Part shown: piece after piece, positions 21,830 through 34,872 of the stretch | How positions within the stretch are numbered: the stretch's first letter is position 1 | Layout of the letters: every line of letters begins with the position of its first letter | Source of the DNA: Mycoemilia scoparia | Taxonomy: Eukaryota > Kickxellomycota > Kickxellomycetes > Kickxellales > Kickxellaceae | NCBI GenBank assembly: GCA_027575805.1 | Contig: JANBPU010000017.1 | Coordinates: forward strand, 62,001 to 126,000 | Direction: 5' to 3' | Length of the DNA: 64,000 bases | Position numbers and translations under genes: made by a program | Notes under the pieces: generated by a model | The model's input: the letters and a program-made list of their open reading frames with translations, nothing else | What the model was told of the DNA's origin: nothing | Database searches by the model: none

Positions 21830-24302
21830 TCAAGCATTAGCAGGAAAGGTTCTGCCGCCAACTGGCAACTGCCATATACGAATACTAGAGTCTGCGCCGG
21901 CAGTACAAGCCTGGGGCTCCCATGGGTGTGTCGCTACAGCGTAGACTCGGTCGCTGTGACCCTCAAGTTTCTGAACCAGATCTTGGTTGCTCTGCAAAGT
22001 TTGAAAATAATAAATGCTGTTAAAATCAATATTACTAGGATTGCTATAATCCGAGTCAGTATATCGATATGTAGATTCATACCTTGTCATCTTGGCTTTG
22101 GAGCAATGGGTTTATACGGGGGTTGATCTTGTGGACGTATGCATAGGGCTCTGCGCTGCCAGTGATGATAAACAAATTCGAAAGACTTTTTTTCCTACTT
22201 GAGATGCTATAAAGATGCAACATATGAGTTAAATTTAGCGGGAAAAAAGAATAAATTGGCCATGTATGGCATGATTTCGCCAGTGATCATGTGTGATATA
22301 TATATATGGCAGGGTAGTCTTCTCTAAAAGGTTACTATGATATTCCCCTGGGTGTTAGCCAAACGCCGCCAAGACTCCAGCTAAAATGTATAGCTTATGG
22401 GCTGGTTTGCAGGGAGGGAGGGAGAGAGGGTATCTGTCTGTTTCCTTTTGGTGGAGATCTTGCCATATAAACTGGTCCTCAACAGATTTCAGTCCATTCA
22501 ACAGTCATTTCGTATATATATAACTCCCAGGAAGCCACTATTTTTGTCCAAGCCCTTGTGAACTTTGACAATATATAAAATGTATTTGGAGACTTACTCA
22601 TGTCTAGAGCTCATTTGGTAATAATCGACACCCATGAAGAGATCATGGATCATGTTTTGCGTTGTTGTATTGTTGAAAAATGCGTTCTTGATGGGCCAGT
22701 TGCGGTTTTTGTGTCCTCGGATTTCACGAATAACCTTTGGAGACGATGAAGTTGTGTCATTGATATCTCCATATACTCTTAGAACTAGATTTTAAATAGC
22801 ATGGGTTAGTTGAGGATACATAATCCAAATCGTTCCAAAGCAGAGCCACAATTCTTACCGTTATCATATGAGTTTGCGGCCATATATTCCACATTGCTAT
22901 TTTCCATCTCCAGAACAGATATGCAGCTGATGGGGTGAGCTCCTGGCCCACCCTCAACAAGGGTTATATATTTTCCATTTCTTACGTCCCAGATCTTGAT
23001 ATCCCCGTTGTTATCGCCACTTGCTAACCGCATCTTGTCATGGAAACAGTACAGGGTGCTGGCATTGTTATTCGCCCCGTTGTCCAAAACATTTCTGGTG
23101 TCAGGGGATCTACTATCAAATATATAAATCTTCCCCGTAGAGTCGCTGGCAAAAGAGATGTGTTGAGCTTGAGTTGAAAATGCTATAGATTGGCCAGCAC
23201 CAGAGCACATGAATTTGGTAATTTCTTTTTCTTGCTCGACATCCCAAATGATGCATGACTGGTCTAATGAGGCGGTTCCTATTGCCTCGCCATCAGATCT
23301 CCAAGCGACATCGAATACAAGACTTTGGTGTCCAGTAAGGCGGGATATCTAATAGCAACAACAACAAAAGTACCAACATCGAGGAAGGGGGTTAGATGGC
23401 ATATCCGCTGTGGGGTGCTTTTTTAAATATATTAAGGTATCCAAACTCAATATATATAACTGTACCTGCTTCTGCTTGCCAACATCCCAAAGCCTCACAG
23501 TTTGGTCTAGTGATGCAGATGCTATAACGCTCCTATTAGGTGCATACTGAACAGAATATATAGCACCTTCGTGTCCTTCAAGGTCGCCAACAAAGTTTAG
23601 TCTATGTGCACCTTTGCGGCGATCTCCACCATGTCTTTCTTCGCGGCTTTTAGCATGCTTGTCTTTTGGTGGCAATTTCATGCTTCCATCTGTTGACTCT
23701 ACTTCTGTGCTCTTATTTATAGTGCTATCTGTGGATTGAATACTATTGGAATTTGGTTTGGTGGCTGCTAAAGGACCGGTACCCTCTACTGCTTTTGTGG
23801 AAGCTGGCTTCGCTATGGGCGCCGTTGCCGTTATTCCCAGCGCTGCATTCCTGAACACCCCGCCTGGGGAGCTGCTAGTCAAGTCGCTAATCTTTACATT
23901 TCCATTGTTTGCTGAGGCATCTGTGTTGCCCAAGTAACCCTGTTCTGAGGTCTCTGGCCGCTCGGCACCTTTGCTTTGCTGATCACTAGCTTTTACATAA
24001 TAGTCGTTTCTTGGTTCATCTTGTGTGTCAACAACCTGTACAGAATCTATGTTTGTACTTGTATTTTCCATGACCTTTTCATCATCAGGATCAGAGAACA
24101 CCAGATTATATGGGTTGTTGTAAGTCTGCAATGCTTTTCCATATCTAAATGAAAGGTCATAGTTGCGTTGTTTCAGAACCCTATTTTCTCTTTCAAGGTC
24201 CTCGAGGCGTGACCTCATGTTTTTAATCTCCCTCCTCATGGTTTCCATCTCCTCCTGGTCAAGGTCCGCCTTAGCGGCAAAAGCAGTATAAGAGTCTTGC
24301 AT
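21830..24302 (-). CDS. N-terminal coiled-coil plus seven-bladed WD40 protein
   Basis: Five exons, 23466-24302, 22859-23348, 22598-22784, 22083-22197 and 21830-21991, give about 596 residues. The start is uncertain: the frame is open ~45 bases further upstream and an additional 5' exon is possible. Residues ~10-65 form a heptad-rich coiled coil (EEMETMRREIKNMRSRLEDLE is part of it). A ~170-residue low-complexity linker (Ser/Ala/Thr, then KHAKSREERHGGDRRK) follows. The WD40 blades start at LEGHEGAIYSVQY, then LTGHQSLVFDVAW, and end with LEGHSDRVYAVATHPW. Blade six contains GHKNRNWPIKNAFF. I do not recognise the specific family; striatin-, Tup1- and COP1-type proteins share the overall coiled-coil plus WD40 plan. 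Intron 3 (22198-22597) contains a B-family repeat. Confidence 0.75.
22308..22466. mobile_element. MITE-like element, family B copy 5, inside a WD40-gene intron
   Basis: The left end GGCAGGGTAGTCTTCTCTAA and right end TTCCTTTTGGTGGAGATCTT are imperfect inverted repeats. The core CAGCTAAAATGTATAGCTTA is typical. A purine-rich GGGA repeat has expanded inside (about 22410-22430). Confidence 0.7.
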
Positions 24303-24564
24303 GTGTTCTAATGAATATAAAATATGGGCTAATTGGCACTGAACCAAAACTAAGCCTGATTAAAGCAGATATAAAACATAATGCTTGACATTATTTATGG
24401 GTATAACACACATTTGAAATTCAAGTGAAATTCCTCGTTTTGGTGGTTTAGAAAGCGAAAGGGTATAATAGCAATTGGTTTGGTATACACTGGTGATTTT
24501 ATTATGTAGACGTCGCAAAGCTGATGAATACTATGCTTCCTAAAGGCAAATAATAAACAAATGC

Positions 24565-25494
<930 letters not shown>

Positions 25495-25791
25495 GATTTA
25501 TTATTAGCTTCTGCGTGCCTTGTAAAAGAGGGAGAGCTATTCGATTGCCTTGGTCACTTTACTAATAACCCAGCCCAAGCTGAAACTTTGAGTATTAGGG
25601 ATTAATGTCTTCCAAGTCCTCGAGCCATTGATCATAATCTAATTAGATTATTACTACCAACTTGGGTGTAAAGCGAATTACAACCATACATGCTTAAATA
25701 CACTCGCATGTTCAGTGTTTCATCGCTTTTTCTCACTTTCATGATATTCAGCTTGTAAGCTACTAGAAACCTTGTGTCCTACTTGTATATA

Positions 25792-27073
25792 ATGTCAACT
25801 GCAGCAGAGGCTAGGAGGCTTAGAAAGGAGCGTATCTTAAAAAAGGGTAATGACCGGCTTAATCGTATTAAGAGCACATACAATGAGGCTCTAACAACGC
25901 AGGATGCTGGTGCATCTTTACAAATTCCCTCATCAAACACTCAAAATGAGAATATCGAATCAACCACCAGAGACACAACTCCTTCAAAAGAGAGTAAGTT
26001 ATATACCACATTCTGGTTAATGCGTCTTTCATATCCATGCAGCTTCAATGCATTTATATATTCTCTATTATTCCTAAAGAAATTCATTAATTAAATGTAC
26101 AATTTAACACTATTAATTATAGACACAGATAACGACTCCCAGGACTATCTCCGGGCAAGCCCAGCGCCTACACCTAGGCGAAGAGTTGGAAACCTTGCGC
26201 GAAAAGCCAAAGAAACACCAAAAGTTGCTGACTCTAAAGATAAAAATGCAGCCATAAAATCTATCGACGAACTGCTACAAAAGCCCTTAAACATTTCTAA
26301 CTCTGATGAAAAAGGTGGCAAAAACGACGTCCGGGTATCACAAAAATCCTCGAAACAGCCACCTTCAAAGGGGGCAGTAAAATCGCCCGACGATGATAAG
26401 CTTTCCCCACGAACTAAGGCGCTTCTAGAAAGTCTTGATAAAGATAATATAGGTCACAAAACCTCAGCGTACGGCCATAACACACTATCAAATATGTCGC
26501 AGTCTACTCAGCTATCTATTGCGGGCCTCACCAAAGTCGTATTTCAATTGTTTCCCACGTTGTCCTTGATGGGATATACCATCTGGAAAGAAAGAAATTA
26601 CAGCAAGACAGTCAACGGCTGGCGGACTCGCCAGAAGCTTGCAGATCTGCTCGTTGAAAAGCCTGATCCAGCACTCGAAGAATGGGCACCGGGAAGTGTA
26701 AGTAAAATACACGCTATTATTTGCCTTCTCTTAAACTTGAACTTTTGCATATCCTGCTATACACCATTCTGACGAATCAACCAACCTTATAGAATATCGC
26801 GGTTTATATATTGCTTGCCCAAATCATAATTTTTGGTTCTTATGTTGCACTAAATGTAAGTGGGCACTGGAAAAATGTTCTTTATCACTGATCTTACAAA
26901 ATTGCTATCAGCTCAACAGATGGATTTTACGATTTGTATAGTCTGGTAGTACCCTCAGTCTCCAGTCAGCTCCAAGGCTTGCGATGATATTTTCTCAGCG
27001 AGTTATGAACAGCATCTGCCTTCTCACGTTTCTCACTGGTATCTCAGTAATAGTATCCTATATAATTTTGTAG
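25792..27073 (+). CDS. GET2: GET2 / CAML-like tail-anchored protein receptor subunit
   Basis: Four exons, 25792-25993, 26123-26697, 26793-26855 and 26966-27073, give 315 residues. The N-terminus (AEARRLRKERILKKGNDRLN) has the basic RERR-type helix with which Get2 captures the Get3 ATPase. A long disordered linker follows, then three hydrophobic segments at the C-terminus (~205-222, ~261-279, ~296-314; the last ICLLTFLTGISVIVSYIIL). This architecture is that of Get2 in the ER GET complex, which inserts tail-anchored proteins. The final intron was chosen to keep the third membrane helix; splicing to the earlier acceptor at 26910 would end after nine residues (LNRWILRFV). The ortholog call rests on architecture and the N-terminal motif, since Get2 diverges fast. 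Confidence 0.7.
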
Positions 27074-27183
27074 AACACTTTCCACTTTATTTGCTATTTT
27101 GGTTTAAAATTTTATTGATTGCATGACAACAAAGTAAATATAATAATTTTAATTCAAGAACAGGAGGAGCCAATATTATTCAC

Positions 27184-28554
27184 TCAGTAAACATATGCAT
27201 CATCATCGTCAAAGAATTGGTCGTCCATATTATAGTTGACCTGTTTCCGCTTCCGTGTCCTTGTTTCACGGATTTCGACGTTGGCAAGCAAGTCAAGGTT
27301 CCTGCGGAAAGCCTTTTCTCTTTTTTCACGACGCTGTTTAAATAACTCAGTTGTAAATTTAATTGCTCAAACCCTGTTTCTTGGGTATAAAGGGGTTGAT
27401 GCATGACTTACCTTTATGAACCTTTCGATTTTGGGTATAATATCCTTGTCTATACTCCCTGCAATCAGTTTGTTTTCCTTCTTTCTTGTCCTCCTCAGTT
27501 CTTCCGATATGGCTTGGTATTCTGAAATATCTGTTGCTGCCTGTTTTATACACGCCAAGCCATATATCAGCATCCAGATAAAAGTGGTATTTGCATTTAC
27601 ACCAAAACTCCACTTACCAGCTCCCACTTTGATTTCGACGATAATGGATCAGTTTCTCTGTACATGAAGCAGGTTTCTTTGTAACGCAGGCCAAATCACA
27701 ATTAGTGTAATTTTACTTATGTGCTAATTTTGATATTTTAAATATATTATAAATGTCTTACCGCTGCCAAGAACCCAGTATTGCCGTCTTTTCGAATCCA
27801 CAGCGAATGGTTCTAGTCTGATTATATCTGGGTTGTAAGTATTTTCATCCTTTTTGCTCTTCTTTGTGCTAATATACTCATCAACAGTTTTCAGCAAAAA
27901 GTCGTTTGATGACAGAATGCATTCGCACAGATATTTAATAATGTCAACCTACATTTATTTATAGATATTTATTGATTGCATTTACCTTTATATACATCAC
28001 ATATATCTTTTACTTTCAAAAGAAGCACTTGCCTTTATCCGTGGGTCGAGCGCAAAAAAGCCTTCTATAGATTCTGTTGCATCCTTTGGGATATCAAAGC
28101 CAACTACATTCTCCACCTTATTGATGATGGAGTTGCAGAACTTGGACCACTTATCTACACTATTATATATAAGAAGTGCCGTTATTAGATGAGTCTACAA
28201 TACATATAAGTGTTTGTGTTGAGCCAGCATTTTGGATTTGTTTAAATACTTGCTTGATTGGGGCCTTTCTATTAAGCGAATACCCAACCAGCGACAACAT
28301 TAGAGTATTCATGGTTGCATCGTGGCATAAACTGGAGTTGAGCATTTTTTCGAGATCCTATGTGGTGAAAAACTATTGTGTAGTTCAAGAAAATAGTGCA
28401 CACCACTAACCTTAAGGTTTATGTATGTCAACTTTACCTCTGGCTCCATGGAATCGATTCCAAGGATTGGTTGGAAAGTAGCAAGAAAGGCATAAATAAA
28501 TGCAAAATCTGGTGAGCTGGCCAGTCGGTCTTGCGAGGCGGTATCTGTCATCAT
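27184..28554 (-). CDS. DDT/WHIM-domain chromatin protein (RSF1/CECR2-like)
   Basis: Seven exons, 28411-28554, 28250-28357, 28033-28194, 27762-27948, 27618-27676, 27412-27540 and 27184-27333, give 312 residues. The N-terminal part (PDFAFIYAFLATFQPILGID, then LTYINLKDLEKMLNS) is DDT-like. VDIIKYLCECILSS with RLEPFAVDSKRRQYWVLGS is the WHIM segment seen in RSF1 and related ISWI partners. The tail is basic then acidic (TRTRKRKQVNYNMDDQFFDD). It probably serves as a nucleosome-spacing or ISWI-type accessory subunit in the nucleus. Intron 3 must use a GC donor (AAAG, then GCAAGT) to hold the frame. The start at 28554 is chosen as the first ATG before the DDT region; the frame is open further upstream without an ATG. 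It is tail to tail with GET2 (110 bp) and head to head with EME1. Confidence 0.75.
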
Positions 28555-28813
28555 CACAGGTGTATAAAGTACTAAATGAGAACTAAAGAGAGATTGGGTA
28601 GAGCGATTCAAAAGGTGAGTTGGAAAAGTGACAAGGTCATTTGGTATGATAATTATTGTGGGATGAAATGCCGGCTTCGGATTGGCGAATTCATTTAATG
28701 ATCAACAAAAAACAAATCAAAAATGATCCTTTGAGCATCCATGCAACTTGAAGGCTTTTAATCCCCAATCCTGCATCTTTCTTTTTAATACCTACAAAAC
28801 TATTAAAACTACC

Positions 28814-31601
28814 ATGGATTCAAGTAGTGATGAAAGCGATATTGTCTGTGTTAGTCGCCCTAGTGCCAGTTATAGGACCCCTCCTAAATTACAAATGAGC
28901 CCGAATACACTGAAAAAAGAGCCTGGCTCTTCAAGAACAATTCCCTTGCTAAATTCAAATACTCCTGTGCAGTCCCCACAGTCCGGTGACAAGAGGGTTA
29001 GAAAAATAGACACGATCGTTGACATTAGTGATGATGATAGCAACACGTCGCTCACCCCTCTGGCCCAACGAATCGAGTCATTGAAAAATAAGCGTGCACA
29101 AAAATCCCCACAGAACACATCACCATGCAGTCCCAAAATGACGATATCAAGGGAAAGCAGCCAACAGAGACAGTCAGCTTTCAAGGAAACAGCAGTGCTA
29201 AGGACGCCATTGCAAAGAAGCGGGCTCACACTGCTCTCTGATCAGCTTGATCTGACAGACTCACCAGGTTTACCATCTCCATCTCAACTGGTGCCTTGGA
29301 AAGTCCCAAAAATACGCACCCCAAAGCAGAAAAGGAGAGAATCATATATGGGTTCTAAACTAGATGAAGGTACAGATATGCCAACTTCCCTGTCTAATGA
29401 TGATTCCAACAATGCTGTATCTGACATGGAATCTGGCTATTCTGATCATGATAAAGTCGAAAGTCCAAACATATCGGATCACTCGTCAGGAACTTCAAAT
29501 AGCCCAGACAATGGTATCTTGGCCATGCCAACTCAAAAACCCACAAGTTTGCCATGCAGGGCGAGCAATTCACAATTACCGCTTCCACCAATTCCGCGAC
29601 CAATGGTACCCAAGACAGATCACGTTAATCATATCATACAACGCCGTCTGTCATCAGAAAAGGCCCACTCAAGTACTCGTAATAGGATTGTATCAAAGCC
29701 TAATTTAACATCCAGTGATGGTGAAGCAAGTGTTGTAAACCTCACATCGGATTCGGATGACTCCATTGACTCTTTGCCAGACTTATCAAATGTTTTGAAT
29801 GATAACGATAGCCAAGCATATTCTATAAAAGATCGTGGTTATCTTTCAGGTCTAAGTCAAGAGTCTAGCATCTTGGATGAGTATAGTATCATTAATGAAA
29901 GGGATGTACTAAGTGAATTTGACTTGGACAACGAGACTAGATGGAGCGCATTGTCTCAAAGTCACATTGAGCACCAATCAGCAGAAAAACTGGTAGGCAC
30001 AAATCTCGAGGGCCAAAAGTCTCATTCGCAGGCCATAACAAGACGGGAGAAGGACGGGCAAAATAAAAAAGGAGCCCAAAAGAAGAGTGTAAGGAAACAT
30101 CATTGCTTATCTATCAATGCATTTATATAATCTAGCTATAATGGCGGCGATCTAAACTCACAATAGAAGGAAGAAGTTATGAAAGCCAAGAAACAGCAAC
30201 AGTTGGAGAGAGAGATGCTTAGACTCCAAAAACAAAAAGAGAAGGTAAGCATCAAGATAAAGTTGTGTTGATAAAACCACCAATACATCTCAAACATTAA
30301 CACGGCTTGTAAACCATCACCATAACAAGGAGCAAAGAAGGCTTGAAAAAGAAAAGGAGAGAGAGATCGATAAGGTTAACAAGAGAACAGTCGACAAGGA
30401 TTTGGTTGTTAAAGACATGATGCTTTACATAGACATTCGCCTCATTGACCCATCATATCAGTGCCAAGGCAGTATCGAGTCTCCATTAGAATTTTCCATC
30501 GAAGGCCGCGATATTGATACATTTGATGTTGACAAGTACAAGTCACACCCACTTTTGGAGCAGCTTTCGGAGAATGAAATTCCTTATAGACTCAAAATTT
30601 GTCCACAAAAGGGCTCAATTTCCTGGAAAAGGCTGATACGTGCTGAATGGGATCCCTCACGAGAACTCTTTATCCCTCTTTCTTACCCCCGATGGGAAGT
30701 TTGTCCCGAAAGGCTTGTCACCCTCAAAGCAAGCGAGTTTGCTGGCTATATAAACGACGGCAGCATATTCACATTTGCCGAGCATATTACGATGAGGACT
30801 GGACATCCGAAGAAGCTTTTCATCGTTGTTCAAGGGCTGGCAAGGTATATGCAGAAGCAGAGAATGCATACATCCAGGCAGTTTATGAATCAGGTGCGCG
30901 ATATGATGGACAGCCAAGAACACGAACCGCCGGGTTCAACAGAGCCACCACCAGCCCATGAGGATGAAAGCGAATGCTCCGACGACTTTTCGTTTGTTAG
31001 AAATGGGCCAAGTAAGGAGAAAAACAAGTCGTCCAGAAGGCCCCCGGGTAATAAAAAGAGGCAGAAAAAGAAGAGTACGCCTAAAACCAAAAACACGGGT
31101 GCAGATCCAGCGATCACAGAGAACCAACTTGAGGATGCACTGGCTGACCTCCAGGTTGCCTACCCAAATGTATATCTGCTGTCTCCTGCTGCTTCAACCA
31201 GTGAACTCGCCAAAATAGTCATTCAGACCACACAAGACGTCGCGCTAGCGCCGGGAATCATACATAGGCAACAGCAGCTCTCACGGCAGCTGATGCTGTC
31301 AATTGACACTGGCCAAATAAGGTCAGGAACAGATCCAAAGGATACGTGGATAAAAACGCTATCACAGATCCCTCGTGTCACACCCCTTGTCGCAAAGTCC
31401 ATCGCAAAGGTATACCCAACTTTGCAATCTTTGTATCAGACGTGGTGCAGGCCGCCACAAAACGATGGCCTTCTTGTTAACATTATAGTGGACCGTGGCC
31501 AAAGCATTCAGTTTTCAAAGAGCATTGGAGCACAGCTGTCCAAGCGCATATACCAGATCTTCTTTGGGACTGAGCCTGAACAAGCCATAGGAACAACATA
31601 A
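28814..31601 (+). CDS. EME1: Crossover junction endonuclease subunit EME1 (MUS81 partner)
   Basis: Three exons, 28814-30088, 30167-30244 and 30330-31601, give 874 residues. Residues 1-420 are disordered and Ser/Asp-rich. A charged helix (residues ~426-470, KKQQQLEREMLRLQKQKEK) leads into the inactive ERCC4-type nuclease domain (DMMLYIDIRLIDPSYQ, then SISWKRLIRAEWDPSRE). A basic insert (~655-690) and a C-terminal helix-hairpin-helix region (SQIPRVTPLVAKSIAKVYPT) follow. This is the Eme1/Mms4 plan: the non-catalytic partner of Mus81 that resolves recombination intermediates and stalled forks. The N-terminus has three SUMO-interacting-like motifs, listed as a finding. The protein is longer than yeast Mms4. 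It shares a 259-bp divergent promoter with the DDT/WHIM gene. Confidence 0.85.
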
Positions 31602-32006
31602 AGTGGCTGTCATCTACTTTCTTCGTTTTTGGCACTACTGCAGCAATGATATAGAATTAATTAAGCCACACATGATCATGGCCCGACTAATGCAGTACTA
31701 TGCCAGATAAACCCCTGATAGTCCAAAATTAATGCTAAGAAGAAACCCAGCCGCTTGATCTGGATCTCAAAATGGCCTTTAAAGGCTGTATGTACCACCA
31801 CACCAGGATGCACAGCTATCTAATGGCAGGCCAGTTTATGGATTGTCCCTTTTAATTGCAACCTTCCCCACATAACACAACCTTTGTACAGTATTCATAC
31901 ATTTCCCTTTTATTCTCTCTTTTAATCCACACACACACACACACGTGTTTAACTTTGATCGTTTTTATCTGCGGACTAGTATTGCCACACCCAGATACAT
32001 AGACCC
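31602..32006. other. Intergenic interval, promoter of the spermidine-synthase-like gene
   Basis: It holds a (CA)n tract at about 31928-31943, roughly 70 bases upstream of the next ATG, and a pyrimidine-rich stretch before it. Nothing else is seen. Confidence 0.5.
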
Positions 32007-33809
32007 ATGGCGACAACACGCAGAAGAAAGAATGTAGAACAGTCAAAGGAGAATGAACAGCCCAGCACGGCTCAAGCAAATTCGACAGAGCCCACTGCTA
32101 ATGCAGGGTCATCGGTTTTCGAAATTGCAGGAGTGGGCTTAATTTCGCTTACAACTAGTGCTATTGTAGCTTCGACCATGATGCGACTTGGACCACAGTA
32201 TCTTGAGCCAGTATACGGAAACGTCCTGCCATACATCAACTACCAGTGGTATGTCCTGGCTAGTGTTTTATACGGCGCCGCTCTGGGTGCCGTATACTGC
32301 AGAAGAAACATTACTGCCGGCCCAAAAAGGCTTGGAATGGCCATCTCACACGCCTTTGACCTGATCTGCATTATGATGGCCACGGCGCCACTAAGGCTGA
32401 AATACATGTTTTCCTTGGTCGAAACCCTTGGCCCAAACTACGGCCCTCACATCATACAACTGACCTTTGGCTATCCAGTGTTCATTGCCATCGGGTTTAT
32501 CATGTCTGTCGTGTCTTTCTGGGCCGGATACTCTCCGGTGTCTCCATCGCGGTCTTTGGTCACAGTGTTTGGCGCATTTCTTGGGCAGCTGCTAATCTGT
32601 ACGGCTGGATACACATACGTCACTCCACAAAGATCTTGCGAAGCTGCCCTTTTACTTGGAGTCAATGTGGCTATAGCCAGCATCATTATCAAGCTTGTTA
32701 CAGAGTACTTTGTTGGTGTCAACACCACTCCGGCTGGACAAACTCAAAACCAAGATCGCAAAAAATCAAAGTCTGGAGGATTGAATATCAGGATCTGGCC
32801 AATTGCATTTTGCATTGCAACAGGCGTTTTGACAATGTTTACCGACCCGCAGTGCGCTCGTGCAGTTACCCCCTCTCACCAAAAAAACCCACTTCAGATG
32901 GTTCTATCAAGAGCAGAATCGGCCACCGGATGGGTAGACGTTGTTGCGACAGAAAAGGCCGGCCACAAGATGAAGGTTTTGCGCAGCGGACACTCGATTG
33001 TTGGCGGTATCTGGGAGGAGACATCAGAATCCATATTCGGAGTCTTTTACTACATGGATGCAGTCAAGTACGCACGCGACCCAAAAGCTAAAGGCCAAGA
33101 AAGAGCATTGCAGATAGGCCTTGGTGCAGGAATCACGACGAGATCACTATACAACGAGAATGTCTTGGTTGACATTGTTGAGCTTGACCCGGCAGTATAT
33201 CAAGCAGCTATCGACTACTTTAAAGTCCCAAAGGAAATTACAGCAGTATATTTGCAGGATGGCAGGAAATTCATGGAGGATGCTCTAGACCATACCTATG
33301 ACTATATCGTTCACGATGTGTTTACTGGCGGCTCTGTCCCTGCGGCTCTTTTCTCAAAGGAAGCACTGCAGCACGCCAAACGCATTCTTAAACCCGGGGG
33401 AATACTATCGCTAAACTTTGTTGGAGAAGTTGGAAGCGGAAAGTCATTCGACTATGTAGTTCGCACACTAAGATCGGTATTCTCGCATATCAGATGCTTT
33501 GCTGACACGAAGCCCGATGGCGATTCCATTGCAAACATTGTTTTCTTTGCCTCGGATCGGCCCATCAAGTTCCACATACCGGACCACATCGCCAAGCCCC
33601 GCCCATCCGAACAGACAACTCGCACCCACATTCTGAGCGGCATGATGGATATGGAGCTCGACATTGACAAATATATAGGAGACAATAGTGCTGGGGAAAT
33701 AATAACAGACACTTACAACCCACTTTCACAGTTCCAGATTCCCAGCGCCATAAAGCACTGGCAAATAATGAGAGACACGTTCCCTTCAACTTTTTGGAAC
33801 AACTACTAA
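32007..33809 (+). CDS. Membrane-bound spermidine/spermine-synthase-like methyltransferase-fold protein
   Basis: This is a single-exon 600-residue protein. A short polar N-terminus precedes about seven hydrophobic segments between residues ~36 and ~275. A soluble C-terminal Rossmann domain carries IGLGAGITTRSL (~371-382), VDIVELDPAVYQAA with the acidic ribose-binding residue, and YLQDGRKFMEDALDHTYDYI. That is the polyamine-synthase-fold pattern. At the position of the synthase DxSDP motif it has HDVFTGGSVP, so a second active-site acid seems to be missing. It may not make spermidine. Proteins with this membrane plus synthase-like architecture exist in fungi and bacteria with unclear roles. The fold is confident; the activity is not known. 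Confidence 0.75.
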   Translation: MATTRRRKNVEQSKENEQPSTAQANSTEPTANAGSSVFEIAGVGLISLTTSAIVASTMMRLGPQYLEPVYGNVLPYINYQWYVLASVLYGAALGAVYCRRNITAGPKRLGMAISHAFDLICIMMATAPLRLKYMFSLVETLGPNYGPHIIQLTFGYPVFIAIGFIMSVVSFWAGYSPVSPSRSLVTVFGAFLGQLLICTAGYTYVTPQRSCEAALLLGVNVAIASIIIKLVTEYFVGVNTTPAGQTQNQDRKKSKSGGLNIRIWPIAFCIATGVLTMFTDPQCARAVTPSHQKNPLQMVLSRAESATGWVDVVATEKAGHKMKVLRSGHSIVGGIWEETSESIFGVFYYMDAVKYARDPKAKGQERALQIGLGAGITTRSLYNENVLVDIVELDPAVYQAAIDYFKVPKEITAVYLQDGRKFMEDALDHTYDYIVHDVFTGGSVPAALFSKEALQHAKRILKPGGILSLNFVGEVGSGKSFDYVVRTLRSVFSHIRCFADTKPDGDSIANIVFFASDRPIKFHIPDHIAKPRPSEQTTRTHILSGMMDMELDIDKYIGDNSAGEIITDTYNPLSQFQIPSAIKHWQIMRDTFPSTFWNNY

Positions 33810-34028
33810 GCAAGACACACACTTCTTCATGTTTTATAAGAATAAATATGTCGGGTTTTCTTCAAGAATACAATCAAAAAAATGTCTGTAAAATCAATGC
33901 AATCTTTACACAAATGCCAAAAACATAATGTGTATCTTTCTTTAACTATCTCTATCTCTTCTTTTCGCGTACATGATTAATAAAACAAAAAGAGAAGAGA
34001 ATGTATGTGAACATCGGGCGATGCGGCT

Positions 34029-34872
34029 CTAATATAGAGAAGCAACAAATAAGGCTAACACGGAGGGAATGAGCATTGCAGCATAGCGACCCTGGATCTG
34101 GTCATCGATATTTCCATGGCCATAGTCAACAAAGTCGGTGGGCGAAACAAGGCTGAATGTAGGAACATCGCCATTGAAGGCAGGGTTGCCGACATTGTTG
34201 TTTGAAGATTCCGAATCGCCACCGTCGCCACCTTCCCCATTATCATCGGTGCTGTCGCTGTTGTCACCGTCTTCGCCATCTTTTTTGCTCTTGCCACCAT
34301 CCTTGCCCTTCTTTGTGGAAGAATCTTTATTGTCTTTGTCATCAGCACTGCTGCTTTTCTTGTCTTCTTTCTTGTCATCTTTTGCAGCGCTTGTGGGCTG
34401 TTCAGAACTAGACTTCTGTTCTTTACTCTTATCATTATCATCACCGCCAGTGGGGGTGGAAGCAGCACTTTCGCCTTTGGGATCCTCGGCCTTGTCTTGG
34501 GCATTTGTGTCGTCGCCTTCAGCTCTCTTTACCAGGAGTGCACTATATAGAAGCAGTATTTGTGTGATCAGATGATTGAAATTAGAATTAGACATGCATA
34601 CACAGAGTATTGTGTAACAAATGCTGCAAAATATGTCCATGCAACATGTGTATATTTATAATCGGCAACAACCAAGCATTTGTTGTATGAAGACTATGTC
34701 AAGACTTTTCTGACAAAAAAGAGAGAGATGCACATTGTGCATATTAACTTAATTTTATATCGACTTACTCTGCAGCATTGGCCTCGCAATTGGTGCCAGC
34801 AATGATGCATACAAATGCAAATAGCAGAGCAATTCTGGAAAAGTCTCTGCTAACACGTCCCGTTGCCAACAT
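34029..34872 (-). CDS. Secreted GPI-anchored Lys/Asp/Ser-rich surface protein
   Basis: Two exons, 34769-34872 and 34029-34542, join in phase 2 and give 205 residues. The signal peptide is near residues 12-31 (FSRIALLFAFVCIIAGTNC). A dibasic Lys40-Arg41 is a possible kexin site. The middle (residues ~45-150) is low-complexity Lys/Asp/Ser/Gly (GKDGGKSKKDGEDGDNSDS). The end, QGRYAAMLIPSVLALFVASLY, is a hydrophobic tail typical of a GPI-attachment signal. It is probably a plasma-membrane or wall protein. No conserved domain is recognised. It is the first member of a minus-strand block of cell-surface genes reaching 45.7 kb. Confidence 0.8.

Noticed and set aside
26910..26937. Earlier acceptor for the last GET2-like exon
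   Set aside because: It would end the protein after nine residues and lose the third membrane helix; the acceptor at 26965 gives a proper helix in phase 0.
34055..34575. Long alternative frames on both strands over the GPI-anchored Lys/Asp/Ser protein
   Set aside because: Low-complexity codons give open frames in several phases; only one has the signal peptide, splice join and GPI tail.
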